Positions 15,071-23,584 of a DNA stretch of 64,000 bases are shown here, one piece after another. Under the pieces are notes generated by a model. The model had not been told where the DNA came from. It did no database searches and saw nothing but the letters and a program-made list of their open reading frames with translations. The DNA is from an uncultured Bacteroidota bacterium (GTDB lineage: Bacteria; Bacteroidota; Bacteroidia; Bacteroidales; SZUA-534). Position numbers and translations under genes: made by a program. The stretch is from positions 62,001 to 126,000 of the forward strand of contig CAMKOM010000005.1 in assembly GCA_946414435.1 (NCBI GenBank), read 5' to 3'. How positions within the stretch are numbered: the first letter of the stretch is position 1; each line of letters starts with the position of its first letter.

Positions 15071-17497
15071 ATGAAAAGGGAATTTCTATTCGTTACAATT
15101 GCATCGATGACGGCTGTAGGCGCCGTGGCACAGGAGGCCGCGCAAACCGACACCGTGATTAAAGCCGAGCAGTTGCAAGAGGTTGTGATTAACGGTGTGC
15201 GGGCTCAGCAGAACGCGCCGTTTGCAGTGTCGAACATCAAAAAAACAGAGCTCAACGAGTTCTCGAAGACGGGCCGCGAACTGCCGTTCCTGTTCTCGCA
15301 GACGCCTGGCGTGCTTGCCTGGAGCGAGAACGGCCTTGGCACAGGCACCACCTATATGCGCATCCGCGGTGCGGGCGACTCGCGTATCAACGTCACCCTC
15401 GACGGAGTGCCACTCAACTCGCCCGAGGACCAATGCGTGTTCTGGGCCAATATGAACTCTTACGGCTCGCTCTTGGGCAGCGTGCAGATTCAGCGCGGAG
15501 TGGGCTCATCGACCAACGGCGACGGCGCTTTCGGCGGAACGGTGGCTCTGTCGTCGGCGTTGCCAATGCAGACGGCAGGTGTTGAACTGTCGGTTTCATA
15601 CGGCTCGTTCAACACCGTCAACTTTGGCGGCAAGGCTTCTACTGGCCTGTTGTTCAATCGTTTGATAATCGACGGTGCCTACCATCAAACGCGCACCGAC
15701 GGCTACATCCACGGCACAAGCGCCAACAGCGGCTCGTACTATGGCGGCATCACTTGGCAAACTGATAATCTGCAAGTTAGATATAAAAACATCGGCAACT
15801 TTGAGCGCACAGGTCAGGCTTGGAACGGCGTGACGGCGGGCAACGACGATTTGAGCATTATGGACGGCATCTATGGCGAGCGGACGGGCATCAAAACCTA
15901 CGAGGATATGTGGGACGCTGGCTTGGGCAAGTTCAATTCGCTCTATGAATCGCTGACTATCACTCCTTTAGAGCAGAAAACAGTTGGCAAGCCCTATGAG
16001 TACACAACTCAACGCTACCAAATGGCCGACGGCAGTTACTGGGACCGTACCACCGACAACTTCTGGCAGGACCACAACATTCTGTCGGCGGCTTGGCAGA
16101 TTAATGACAATCTGGCTACAACTGCCTCATTGCATTATACTTACGGCTACGGCTACTACGAGGAGTTCCGCCCCAACAACAAACTCAAAAAGTTCGGCTT
16201 GAGCGCGAAGGACGCCGAGGGCAACAGCATCAAAAAGACCGATTTTGTGCGCAAGAAGGGCCTTTCACAGAACACCTACGGTGTGGTTTGGAACATCAAC
16301 TATACCAATGATTTGCTGGATATTATCGGCGGCGCGTCGGTGCAGAATTTCAATGGCAACCACTTCGGCTACCTCAACTACATCAAAGATAAAGCCGTGG
16401 CCGACAAGTATTTGGCTGACGGCGACTATAAATATTACGACTCTGACGCCAACAAGTTCGACGGTAGCGCATTCGCGAAAGCGGCCCTGCACCTGACCGA
16501 GGGCTTCGACGTGTTTGCCGACGTTCAGTTCCGCCATGTGGGCTACACCACCGACGGCATCAACGATAAGTTTTACGACGACGAGAGTGGCCTCTACAAC
16601 CAACCGCTCAACATCGACGAGAAATACAATTTTGTGAACCCAAAGGCTGGCTTCTCGTGGCAGACCGACGCTCACCGCGTCTATGGTTCGGTGGCGCTGA
16701 GCCATCGCGAGCCCGAGCGCAACAACTTCACTGACAATGGCTCGTATCCCGCCCCGAAAGCCGAGCAAATGTTCGATTATGAACTTGGTTATCAGTTCGC
16801 TAGCGAGGCTGTCCGCGCGGGCCTCAACCTTTATTATATGGACTACACCGACCAATTTGTACAGACGGGCGCGCAGAGCGACATCGGCGAGAAACTCACC
16901 ACCAACATCAAGGACTCGTACCGCGCAGGCGCCGAGCTTCAGGCTGCTGTTGACATCAACGAGTGGCTCACCATCGAGGGCAACGCCGCACTGAGCATCA
17001 ACAAGATAAAGGACTTTGACGAGTACGTTGAGAATTGGGACGATTGGGAAGGCAACACCGACGCCAACGGCAACGCTTACGACGGCGACGGCTTCGACAT
17101 CATCCACTACGACAACTCAACGCTGGCATTCTCGCCATCGGCCATTATGAATGGCTTTGTGAATTTCCACCACAAGGGCTGGCAGGCCGTTTGGCACACC
17201 AACTATGTGAGCCGTCAGTATCTCGACAACACCGAGAACGAAGACCGCTCGCTGCCTGCCTACACCACATCGAACCTGAATCTGAGTTACACACTGAAAC
17301 CGAAACGAGTGCTGAAAGAAGCTGTTTTCGGTCTGAATTTCAATAACTTGTTCAACCGTCACTATGCCGCAAATGGTTGGGTTTACTCGGCTGTGTACGA
17401 GAGCGGCGGCCACCCCAACGATAACCGCTACTATCAAATCGGCTTCATCCCAATGGCCGGCTTCACGGTAATGGGCAGCGTGATGGTGAGGTTTTGA
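15071..17497 (+). CDS. TonB-dependent outer-membrane receptor, probable thiamin uptake
   Basis: An 808-residue TonB-dependent receptor with signal peptide (MKREFLFVTIASMTAVGAVAQ), TonB-box-like segment, plug domain (about 40-160: RAQQNAPFAVSNIKKTEL, then GAGDSRINVTLDGVPLN) and a 22-strand-type barrel ending in an aromatic residue (VMVRF). The TPP riboswitch 90 bases upstream makes thiamin or a thiamin precursor the likely substrate. TPP-regulated TonB receptors for thiamin are known in Bacteroides. There is no partner SusD gene and no pnuT or kinase next door, so the inner-membrane step is encoded elsewhere. Confidence 0.88.
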   Translation: MKREFLFVTIASMTAVGAVAQEAAQTDTVIKAEQLQEVVINGVRAQQNAPFAVSNIKKTELNEFSKTGRELPFLFSQTPGVLAWSENGLGTGTTYMRIRGAGDSRINVTLDGVPLNSPEDQCVFWANMNSYGSLLGSVQIQRGVGSSTNGDGAFGGTVALSSALPMQTAGVELSVSYGSFNTVNFGGKASTGLLFNRLIIDGAYHQTRTDGYIHGTSANSGSYYGGITWQTDNLQVRYKNIGNFERTGQAWNGVTAGNDDLSIMDGIYGERTGIKTYEDMWDAGLGKFNSLYESLTITPLEQKTVGKPYEYTTQRYQMADGSYWDRTTDNFWQDHNILSAAWQINDNLATTASLHYTYGYGYYEEFRPNNKLKKFGLSAKDAEGNSIKKTDFVRKKGLSQNTYGVVWNINYTNDLLDIIGGASVQNFNGNHFGYLNYIKDKAVADKYLADGDYKYYDSDANKFDGSAFAKAALHLTEGFDVFADVQFRHVGYTTDGINDKFYDDESGLYNQPLNIDEKYNFVNPKAGFSWQTDAHRVYGSVALSHREPERNNFTDNGSYPAPKAEQMFDYELGYQFASEAVRAGLNLYYMDYTDQFVQTGAQSDIGEKLTTNIKDSYRAGAELQAAVDINEWLTIEGNAALSINKIKDFDEYVENWDDWEGNTDANGNAYDGDGFDIIHYDNSTLAFSPSAIMNGFVNFHHKGWQAVWHTNYVSRQYLDNTENEDRSLPAYTTSNLNLSYTLKPKRVLKEAVFGLNFNNLFNRHYAANGWVYSAVYESGGHPNDNRYYQIGFIPMAGFTVMGSVMVRF

Positions 17498-17526
17498 AAG
17501 ATTGAGATAATAACAAACATTCTTAG

Positions 17527-17561
17527 CAACCGGATTCCGTTTGGGGTCCGGTTGTTTTTTT
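17527..17561 (+). terminator. Terminator after the TonB receptor
   Basis: CAACCGGA (17527-17534) and TCCGGTTG (17547-17554) form an eight-pair stem followed by seven Ts. Confidence 0.85.
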
Positions 17562-17692
17562 GTGACGCAGGATTAACCACGGAAAGCACGATATTTAGTC
17601 ACCTTGCGTTTTTTTGTTCACACCTTTCCAATAATGGCTATCTTTCGGAGTTTTAAAAAAAGAATGTCAAATTTTCAAACACCTAATATATT

Positions 17693-18061
17693 ATGAAATG
17701 GATTCACAATCTGCTTAAATGCTGCTCGTTTTCTGCGGTGCTGTTCACTTTTCAGGCTTGTTACGGAACGCCCGAGGATATGCTCGAAGCTGACGCTACT
17801 TGCACCATTCACGTTGTTGACGCCAGTGGAAAGGACATCCCGAATGTTGAGGTTTTGGTGAAAAACAATGCGTCGGGTGACAAATTGTATGCCGACACCA
17901 CTAATGGCGCAGGTATGGCCTTTATAAAAGAATATATGGCTTGTTCGGTAGTGAATTTGAAATTCGAATTACGCCCGCTTGAAAATGCTGATTTCCAACC
18001 TAAAGACACCGTTATAATGGGTCTGTCAGAGCAAATCACCATCACTCTCGACCATAAATGA
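17693..18061 (+). CDS. Lipoprotein of the rSAM/lipoprotein system
   Basis: A 122-residue lipoprotein with signal peptide and lipobox (FTFQAC). Its mature part resembles a small beta-sandwich (CTIHVVDASGKDIPNVEVLV ... NGAGMAFIKEY ... DTVIMGLSEQITI). It is overlapped by the next gene (ATGA), a radical SAM enzyme. This pair matches the 'rSAM/lipoprotein system' gene pair described in Bacteroidales, in which the lipoprotein is the presumed modification target or partner. What the enzyme changes on it is not known. Confidence 0.75.
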   Translation: MKWIHNLLKCCSFSAVLFTFQACYGTPEDMLEADATCTIHVVDASGKDIPNVEVLVKNNASGDKLYADTTNGAGMAFIKEYMACSVVNLKFELRPLENADFQPKDTVIMGLSEQITITLDHK

Positions 18062-19125
18062 TAGGCAATCTGCTGTTTCGAGCCTTCCGCAAGGTAGAAA
18101 CCAACGTTCACGAATTGAACTATCTGTTTTGGGAATGTACCACGCGCTGCAATCTGCACTGCCGCCATTGTGGAAGCGATTGCAAAGAAGCGTCGGGCGA
18201 GCGTGATATGCCCATTGCTGACTTCATCGGCGCCTTGAAAACCATTCCGCGCAAGGCCATTCCAAAAAATTTCACAGTAGTGCTGACGGGCGGTGAGCCG
18301 CTTATGCGCCGCGATATTGCCGAAGTCGGCCGCCAAATTCGCGAGTACGGTTGTCATTGGGGAATGGTGACTAACGGCCAACTCTACACTGCCGAACGGC
18401 AAGACGAGCTGTTGCGTGCCGGAATGGGCGCTCTTACCATCAGTCTCGACGGTTTGGAAGCATCGCACGATTGGATGCGAGGCCGCACAGGTAGCTACAA
18501 CCGTGCCGTTGAGGCAATCCGTCTTGCAGCAGCCCAACCGCGCTTGTATTTTGATGTGGTGACGTGTGTCAATCAACGCAATATCAACGAGTTGGATGGG
18601 ATTTACAACCTGCTATGCGAGATAGGGGTGCCGCAGTGGCGCATATTTACAATCATCCCCATTGGTCGCGCCAAAGACGACCCCAAATTACACCTTGCCG
18701 ATAGTCAATTTGTTGACTTGATGGAATTTATAAAGCAACATCGCCAGCATTCCGGCCGAACCAAAGTAACATTTAGTTGTGAGGGTTATCTTGGCAGATA
18801 TGAGCGTGTTGTGCGTGACGCGCCATATTTCTGCCACGCGGGTGTCAACATTGCTTCGGTGCTTATCGACGGACGCATCTGCGCCTGTCCCAACATCGAC
18901 CGCGACCGCTTCTCGCAAGGCAACATATATACCGACAATCTCTATCAGGTTTGGAATGAACGGTTTGAACCATTCCGCAACCGCAATTGGGCGCGCACTG
19001 GCATCTGCAAAAACTGCAAGGCTTTCAATCTTTGTTTAGGCAACGGAATGCACAATTGGCATGGGGCGTGCGACGAGGTGATTAATTGTCATTATCGGAA
19101 GATTGAGAATTCCGGAAACCAGTGA
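18058..19125 (+). CDS. Radical SAM enzyme, rSAM/lipoprotein system
   Basis: A 355-residue radical SAM protein. The [4Fe-4S] motif CTTRCNLHC (about residues 24-32) is followed by LTGGEPL and SLDGLE.(S)HD.(M)RG.G(S)Y, typical of peptide-modifying radical SAM enzymes. A C-terminal Cys-rich SPASM-like region (C.(N)..IDRDRFSQGNIYTD ... CKNCKAFNLCLGNGMHNW) should bind an auxiliary cluster. It overlaps its lipoprotein partner by four bases. Comparable enzymes form thioether or other bonds on ribosomal peptides, so a modified lipoprotein is plausible but unproven. Confidence 0.85.
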   Translation: MIGNLLFRAFRKVETNVHELNYLFWECTTRCNLHCRHCGSDCKEASGERDMPIADFIGALKTIPRKAIPKNFTVVLTGGEPLMRRDIAEVGRQIREYGCHWGMVTNGQLYTAERQDELLRAGMGALTISLDGLEASHDWMRGRTGSYNRAVEAIRLAAAQPRLYFDVVTCVNQRNINELDGIYNLLCEIGVPQWRIFTIIPIGRAKDDPKLHLADSQFVDLMEFIKQHRQHSGRTKVTFSCEGYLGRYERVVRDAPYFCHAGVNIASVLIDGRICACPNIDRDRFSQGNIYTDNLYQVWNERFEPFRNRNWARTGICKNCKAFNLCLGNGMHNWHGACDEVINCHYRKIENSGNQ

Positions 19126-19177
19126 TTTCACCCTCAACGTCATCATAGTTGCAAGCCAACGGGCAAAATGAACTGCC

Positions 19178-19774
19178 CTACAACTCGTCAATCCGCACTA
19201 TTCCGTGCATAACCGCGTAAATGGTGAAGTGCCCCAGCGAGCGCGAACCCAATTTTTCGGAAATATTGTTGCGGTGGAATGCTACGGTTGCCATTGTAAT
19301 GTGCAGTTTGTCAGCAATTTCCTTGTTGAAATAACCTAAAACCACATATTTGAGAACCTCTTGTTCGCGCACCGATAACTGCTGTTGGATTTCTTCGCCT
19401 TCGTGTTTGGGCATTTCAAGGTTGGCGTGTCCGTGAGGGTGTCCCATCTGGTGCGTCGACAGAAGTTCTTTCAACAGAAGGTTTTCAGGCTGTGATATAT
19501 TGAGGGTTCGGAATCCGTAGTCATGCATTATTTTTCCATCACCCTCGCACAGCACAATGGTTTTGCGCTTGAGCGGAGCAAAAAAATCCATGTTGTTGAA
19601 CACAATGTTGAACCCAACAAAAAAGTGGACAATATCGTCGGACATATTGTCTTGCAGTGCCTGAACAGATGTAAAAATCTGAACTTCGACACGGGGAATA
19701 ATGTCGGTCAGAATGGACTGCAAAGCAATGTTGCTCAGCGAGTTAGCGTCAACTATGGCAATTCTGTACTCCAT
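19178..19774 (-). CDS. LuxR-type transcriptional regulator with degenerate receiver
   Basis: A 198-residue protein. Residues 1-120 resemble a response-regulator receiver (YRIAIVDANSLSNIALQSIL) without a clear acidic pocket and phospho-Asp, so phosphorylation is doubtful. Residues 135-195 are a LuxR/NarL helix-turn-helix (LSVREQEVLKYVVLGYFNKE, then HITMATVAFHRNNI). A His-rich linker (HQMGHPHGHANLEM, about 107-120) may sense metal or heme, as inference. It is divergent from the TonB receptor at 19868, which it probably controls. Confidence 0.8.
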   Translation of the reverse strand: MEYRIAIVDANSLSNIALQSILTDIIPRVEVQIFTSVQALQDNMSDDIVHFFVGFNIVFNNMDFFAPLKRKTIVLCEGDGKIMHDYGFRTLNISQPENLLLKELLSTHQMGHPHGHANLEMPKHEGEEIQQQLSVREQEVLKYVVLGYFNKEIADKLHITMATVAFHRNNISEKLGSRSLGHFTIYAVMHGIVRIDEL

Positions 19775-19788
19775 TTTTTTACGTTGTG

Positions 19789-19863
19789 CAAAGATAAAAA
19801 AAACAAAATTTCGAAAACTATCATTATTGTGAGTTGACGAGCCCTGAGGTTAAGGTAATTTTG
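19789..19863. promoter_or_regulatory. Divergent promoters luxR-type gene / TonB receptor
   Basis: On the minus strand TATCTTTG (19796-19789) is a -7 element 15 bases before the regulator's start. On the plus strand TAATTTTG (19856-19863) is a -7 element only 5 bases before the receptor's ATG, which would give a leaderless or nearly leaderless mRNA. Confidence 0.55.
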
Positions 19864-19867
19864 CGGC

Positions 19868-22102
19868 ATGAAATTTCTCTCGTTCATATTGTTGCAAACT
19901 TTGTCGGGAAACCTTGCCGATACGGTTGTAAACCTCGATGCGGTGACTGTTTCTGCTTCGATAAAAAACGCGGAAGAGACCCCTTCGGCAGCCTATTCGA
20001 CGTTCAATATGAAGGAGATAGAGAATCTCGGAATCAACTCGGTAAAGGACGTGTCGGTTTCGGTGCCGAATTTTTATCAGCCAAAGTACGGCTCTCATAT
20101 CACATCCACCATTTACATCCGCGGTTTCGGTTCGCGCATCGACCAGCCGGCCATGGGCCTTGTGATTGACAATGTGCCGGTTATGAACAAAAACGCATTT
20201 GATTTCGATTTTCTCGACATTCGCCGTGTCGATGTTCTACGCGGTCCGCAGGGCACACTCTACGGACGCAACTCCAACGGCGGATTGATGGACATTCTCA
20301 CCCTATCGCCAACCGATTGGCAAGGGACAAAAATCAGCGTTGGGTTTGAGTCGGAACCGGCCTATTACGTGCAAGTCTCGCACTACGGAACAACAGCCGA
20401 CAAACGACTTGGCTACTCGCTTTCGGCACATTTTACGCACCACAGTGGATTCTTCACAAACACCTACAACAATGCCAAATGCGACGCGGGAAACTCGTTT
20501 TCCGCACGGTCGAAAATCAATTGGATTTCTAAATCGGGCCGGTGGAACATTGAAAACACTCTTTCGGGCGGCGTTGTCGATGAAGGTGGCTATGCCTATC
20601 GGCAGTTCGATATAGAGCAAAACCACTTAAAACCAATCAATTATAACGATTCGTGCCACTACTCGCGGACAAGCATTATTGATGGACTTGTGGCAAAGTA
20701 TTCGGGTGGCGAAATTGATTTTGCCTCGGTGACAAGCTACCAGTTTCTGCACGACAACATGCTGCTTGACAACGATTTCACTGTCGAATCGTATTTCGCG
20801 CTCCAACAGAAACAGTACGAACACGCTGTTACACAGGAATTTATCGCCAAACGACACAACAAGGAGGCCAAGTGGCAGTGGAGCACCGGAGTGTTTGCTT
20901 TTCTGAAATTGCTCGACATGGAGTCGCCCGTAACATTCAAGCGCGACGGCATTGAAAATCTGATACTTAAAAACGCCAACAAAGGAATACGCACCGTCTT
21001 TCCCGAAAATGGAATAGAGATAGCAGACAACTCATTTCCAATCAGTTGCGATTTTGATATTCCAACCGTCGGAGCCGCCGTTTTCCATGAGTCGCGGTGG
21101 AACCTTGGCAACTGGAGGCTCACCGCCGGGCTGCGTGTCGACTATGAGCAAGCCCAAATGACCTACAACGAAAACTGCGACATTCGCTACCGGTTCGACT
21201 TGACAATGAGCAACTTCAGGAATATGCATTCCGATTTCGCCGGAAAAGAGACAACCTCGTCGCTGGTTGCGCTGCCCAAACTTTCAGCGCAATACATCTT
21301 TGGCGATGGCAGCATTTATGCCACATTCGCCAATGGGCACAAGGCCGGAGGATTCAACACGCAGATTTTCTCCGACATTATGCAGTCGGTTCTTATGAAC
21401 CAGATGATGAGCGAGTTAGGTGTGTCGCTCGGCAGCCGCAATGCCGAACAAACAGCCCGCGACACTAAATATGCGCCCGAAACGAACTACAATTTCGAAA
21501 TAGGTTTTCGCTATAGCCGCCCGACATTCACCACCTCCACCAACTTGTTCTGGATTGAAGGTGTGAATCAGCAAATTACAGTCATGCCCGAGGGCGGCGG
21601 CATTGGCCGTATGATGTCGAATGCCGGTCGTACACGCAGCATAGGCTTCGAGCACAGCACCCGCTACAACCCCGGCAACTGGCAGTTCAGCCTCGATGCC
21701 GGCTACACCGATGCCCGCTTCAGCGACTATCAGTATAACGACACCACCAACCACCGAGGCAGCCACGTGCCGTACGCGCCAACAGCCACTTGTTCAGTAT
21801 CAGTCAGATACAACTGGGATGTTCAGAAGAAATGGGCCGATAGAATTTCGTTCGCCATTCAGAATCAAGCTGTCGGGAAAATCTTCTGGAACGAGAACAA
21901 TAGCCTGTCGCAACCGCTCTACGAGCTGCTTTCGGCAACCATTGGTTACCAGCGCGAGCACCTTACACTGCAACTGTTTGCCAGAAACATAACCAACACA
22001 AGCTACCACACGTTCTACTTCAAATCGGTTTCGCGCGAATTCTATTCCGACGGAACGCCGCGAACCTTTGGAGTAAATCTGAAATACACAATCGACAACT
22101 AA
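19868..22102 (+). CDS. TonB-dependent receptor
   Basis: A 744-residue TonB-dependent receptor of the FecA/CirA type without a SusD partner. Signal peptide (MKFLSFILLQTLSGNLA), plug (about 25-150) with the TBDR signature RGPQGTLYGRNSNGG, and a barrel ending FGVNLKYTIDN. It is followed after 39 bases by a lipoprotein gene, and divergent from a LuxR-type regulator with a His-rich linker. Similar regulator-receptor-calycin lipoprotein sets occur in other Bacteroidales. The ligand is not readable from sequence; iron, heme or another metal complex is a guess. Confidence 0.88.
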   Translation: MKFLSFILLQTLSGNLADTVVNLDAVTVSASIKNAEETPSAAYSTFNMKEIENLGINSVKDVSVSVPNFYQPKYGSHITSTIYIRGFGSRIDQPAMGLVIDNVPVMNKNAFDFDFLDIRRVDVLRGPQGTLYGRNSNGGLMDILTLSPTDWQGTKISVGFESEPAYYVQVSHYGTTADKRLGYSLSAHFTHHSGFFTNTYNNAKCDAGNSFSARSKINWISKSGRWNIENTLSGGVVDEGGYAYRQFDIEQNHLKPINYNDSCHYSRTSIIDGLVAKYSGGEIDFASVTSYQFLHDNMLLDNDFTVESYFALQQKQYEHAVTQEFIAKRHNKEAKWQWSTGVFAFLKLLDMESPVTFKRDGIENLILKNANKGIRTVFPENGIEIADNSFPISCDFDIPTVGAAVFHESRWNLGNWRLTAGLRVDYEQAQMTYNENCDIRYRFDLTMSNFRNMHSDFAGKETTSSLVALPKLSAQYIFGDGSIYATFANGHKAGGFNTQIFSDIMQSVLMNQMMSELGVSLGSRNAEQTARDTKYAPETNYNFEIGFRYSRPTFTTSTNLFWIEGVNQQITVMPEGGGIGRMMSNAGRTRSIGFEHSTRYNPGNWQFSLDAGYTDARFSDYQYNDTTNHRGSHVPYAPTATCSVSVRYNWDVQKKWADRISFAIQNQAVGKIFWNENNSLSQPLYELLSATIGYQREHLTLQLFARNITNTSYHTFYFKSVSREFYSDGTPRTFGVNLKYTIDN

Positions 22103-22141
22103 TTTCATTTTTATAGTACTAATTTTTAAACATTTATCACA

Positions 22142-22612
22142 ATGAAACAGTTTAAGTTTTTAGCAGCTCTGCTTATTGCCGGAGCAACATTCGCAGCTTG
22201 CGACAAAGATGACAAAAACGATGAGCCGACGCCCGCCGAGACAACAAGCGCTTCGTTTCAGGGAACCCTGACTGTTGACCAGACCGATGGTTCGACCTAC
22301 ACACAGGAGAACGTTGTGGTTGACTACGCCATTACCGACACTGCCGGTTTTGTGCTTGTTTTCAATCAGGTGTCGTTCTCTCCCAAAATGCCCGTAAAGC
22401 TCGACATGACCATTCCAAACGTAAGTTATGTAATGGTTGGCAGCGAAATCACTCTCGCCGGCGACAAAATTGTTCCGCTGGCCATGGGTGGCGAGTTCCC
22501 GAAGTACATTATTACAAACCTTACGGGCACAATAGCTGACGGAACACTGTCGGTTTCAATGAATTGTGGCAGCTCACCGATGAAGTTTGACGGAACAAAG
22601 AGCAAGGAATAA
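22142..22612 (+). CDS. Calycin-like lipoprotein
   Basis: A 156-residue lipoprotein: signal peptide and lipobox (TFAAC), an acidic linker (DKDDKNDEPTP), then a beta-rich domain (SFQGTLTVDQTDGSTY ... VVVDYAITDTAGFVLVFNQV) resembling the Bacteroidota calycin-like beta-barrel family. It is 39 bases after the TonB receptor and presumably part of the same uptake operon, perhaps as a surface-exposed binding partner. Confidence 0.7.
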   Translation: MKQFKFLAALLIAGATFAACDKDDKNDEPTPAETTSASFQGTLTVDQTDGSTYTQENVVVDYAITDTAGFVLVFNQVSFSPKMPVKLDMTIPNVSYVMVGSEITLAGDKIVPLAMGGEFPKYIITNLTGTIADGTLSVSMNCGSSPMKFDGTKSKE

Positions 22613-22630
22613 ATGTGAAAAATTAAGGTG

Positions 22631-22652
22631 AAGGTACGGAATTCCGTACCTT
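22631..22652. promoter_or_regulatory. Perfect 22-bp palindrome
   Basis: AAGGTACGGAA is followed directly by its exact reverse complement with no spacer, centred on GAATTC. It lies 19 bases after the lipoprotein stop and directly before TTCCTTTG, a -7-like element for the DUF4491 gene. It could be a terminator hairpin for the upstream operon, an operator, or both. Confidence 0.6.
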
Positions 22653-22675
22653 TCCTTTGCCCCAAAAAACAGAAA

Positions 22676-22960
22676 ATGTATTTTACAGGAATCATTATTG
22701 CTGTGAGCACGTTCTTGACTATCGGCTTTTGGCACCCGATTGTAATCAAGACCGAGTATTATTTTGGAACGCGCCCATGGGTTATTTATCTGCTGATTGG
22801 GTTGGCGGCTGTTGTGGCCGCGATGTTCATTGAGAACGCCCTTCTGTCGGCTGTGGTAGGCGTGTTCGGAGCTTCGGCGCTTTGGGGAATTGGCGAACTT
22901 TTCGAGCAGCGAAAACGCGTTGAGAGAGGGTGGTTTCCGAAGAATCCTAAACGGAAATAG
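22676..22960 (+). CDS. DUF4491 family small membrane protein
   Basis: A 94-residue membrane protein. I start it at MYFTGIIIAV (22676); the frame extends 16 codons upstream through the palindrome, which is unlikely to be coding. Three hydrophobic segments (about 1-24, 34-52, 55-75) precede the conserved tail ELFEQRKRVERGWFPKNPKR, which identifies the DUF4491 family. Function unknown. Confidence 0.85.
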   Translation: MYFTGIIIAVSTFLTIGFWHPIVIKTEYYFGTRPWVIYLLIGLAAVVAAMFIENALLSAVVGVFGASALWGIGELFEQRKRVERGWFPKNPKRK

Positions 22961-23119
22961 GTGCTTTATAACTATGGAACGCACTGAAAACACGGTATTT
23001 TGGCCACTTGACGGTGGCTTTTTTTATCGCTTCGCGAGAATAAGTTTGGTTAGCGATAAATCTGTACACAAAAATCAAAACGGCCGTATATTTGTTTTGA
23101 ATTTTAACGAAAACCGACA

Positions 23120-23584
23120 ATGATTCGACGCGCAACCACTGCCGATATTGGGCAGATTATCAACCTATTGCACCAAGTGAATATGGTTCATTACCATATC
23201 CGCCCCGATTTGTTCAAACCGCTCACAACCAAGTATAACGAGCAGGAACTCAACCAAATGCTGACCGACGACAACAAGCCGATTTTCGTTTTCGACGACG
23301 GCGGCGTGCTCGGCTACGCATTTTGTCAAATCACTGAAGTCCAGAACAATAAACTGCTACAAGACGCAAAAACGCTTTATATCGACGACATTTGCGTTGA
23401 CGAGAGCGCCCGCGGCCGCCACGTTGGCAAATCGCTGTTCGAGCACGTCCGCAACTATGCGCAAACAATTGGCTGCCACAACATTACGCTGAATGTTTGG
23501 GCAGGCAACGACGCTGCCCTGTCGTTCTACCAAAATATGGGAATGCAGGTGCAGAAAACCACAATGGAAATTGTTTTATGCTGA
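23120..23584 (+). CDS. GNAT family N-acetyltransferase
   Basis: A 154-residue GNAT-fold acetyltransferase. It has the acetyl-CoA loop R-G-R-H-V-G-K-S-L (about 94-102) after the beta-4 strand TLYIDDICVDE, and the C-terminal YQNMGM..Q.T.ME typical of this subgroup. The substrate is unknown. Its last seven bases overlap the start of the next gene, so the pair is co-translated. Confidence 0.88.
   Translation: MIRRATTADIGQIINLLHQVNMVHYHIRPDLFKPLTTKYNEQELNQMLTDDNKPIFVFDDGGVLGYAFCQITEVQNNKLLQDAKTLYIDDICVDESARGRHVGKSLFEHVRNYAQTIGCHNITLNVWAGNDAALSFYQNMGMQVQKTTMEIVLC

Noticed and set aside
16265..17107. A 280-codon minus-strand frame inside the thiamin-type TonB receptor
   Set aside because: It is fully within the receptor's coding sequence, with biased Val/Leu-rich composition and no domain.
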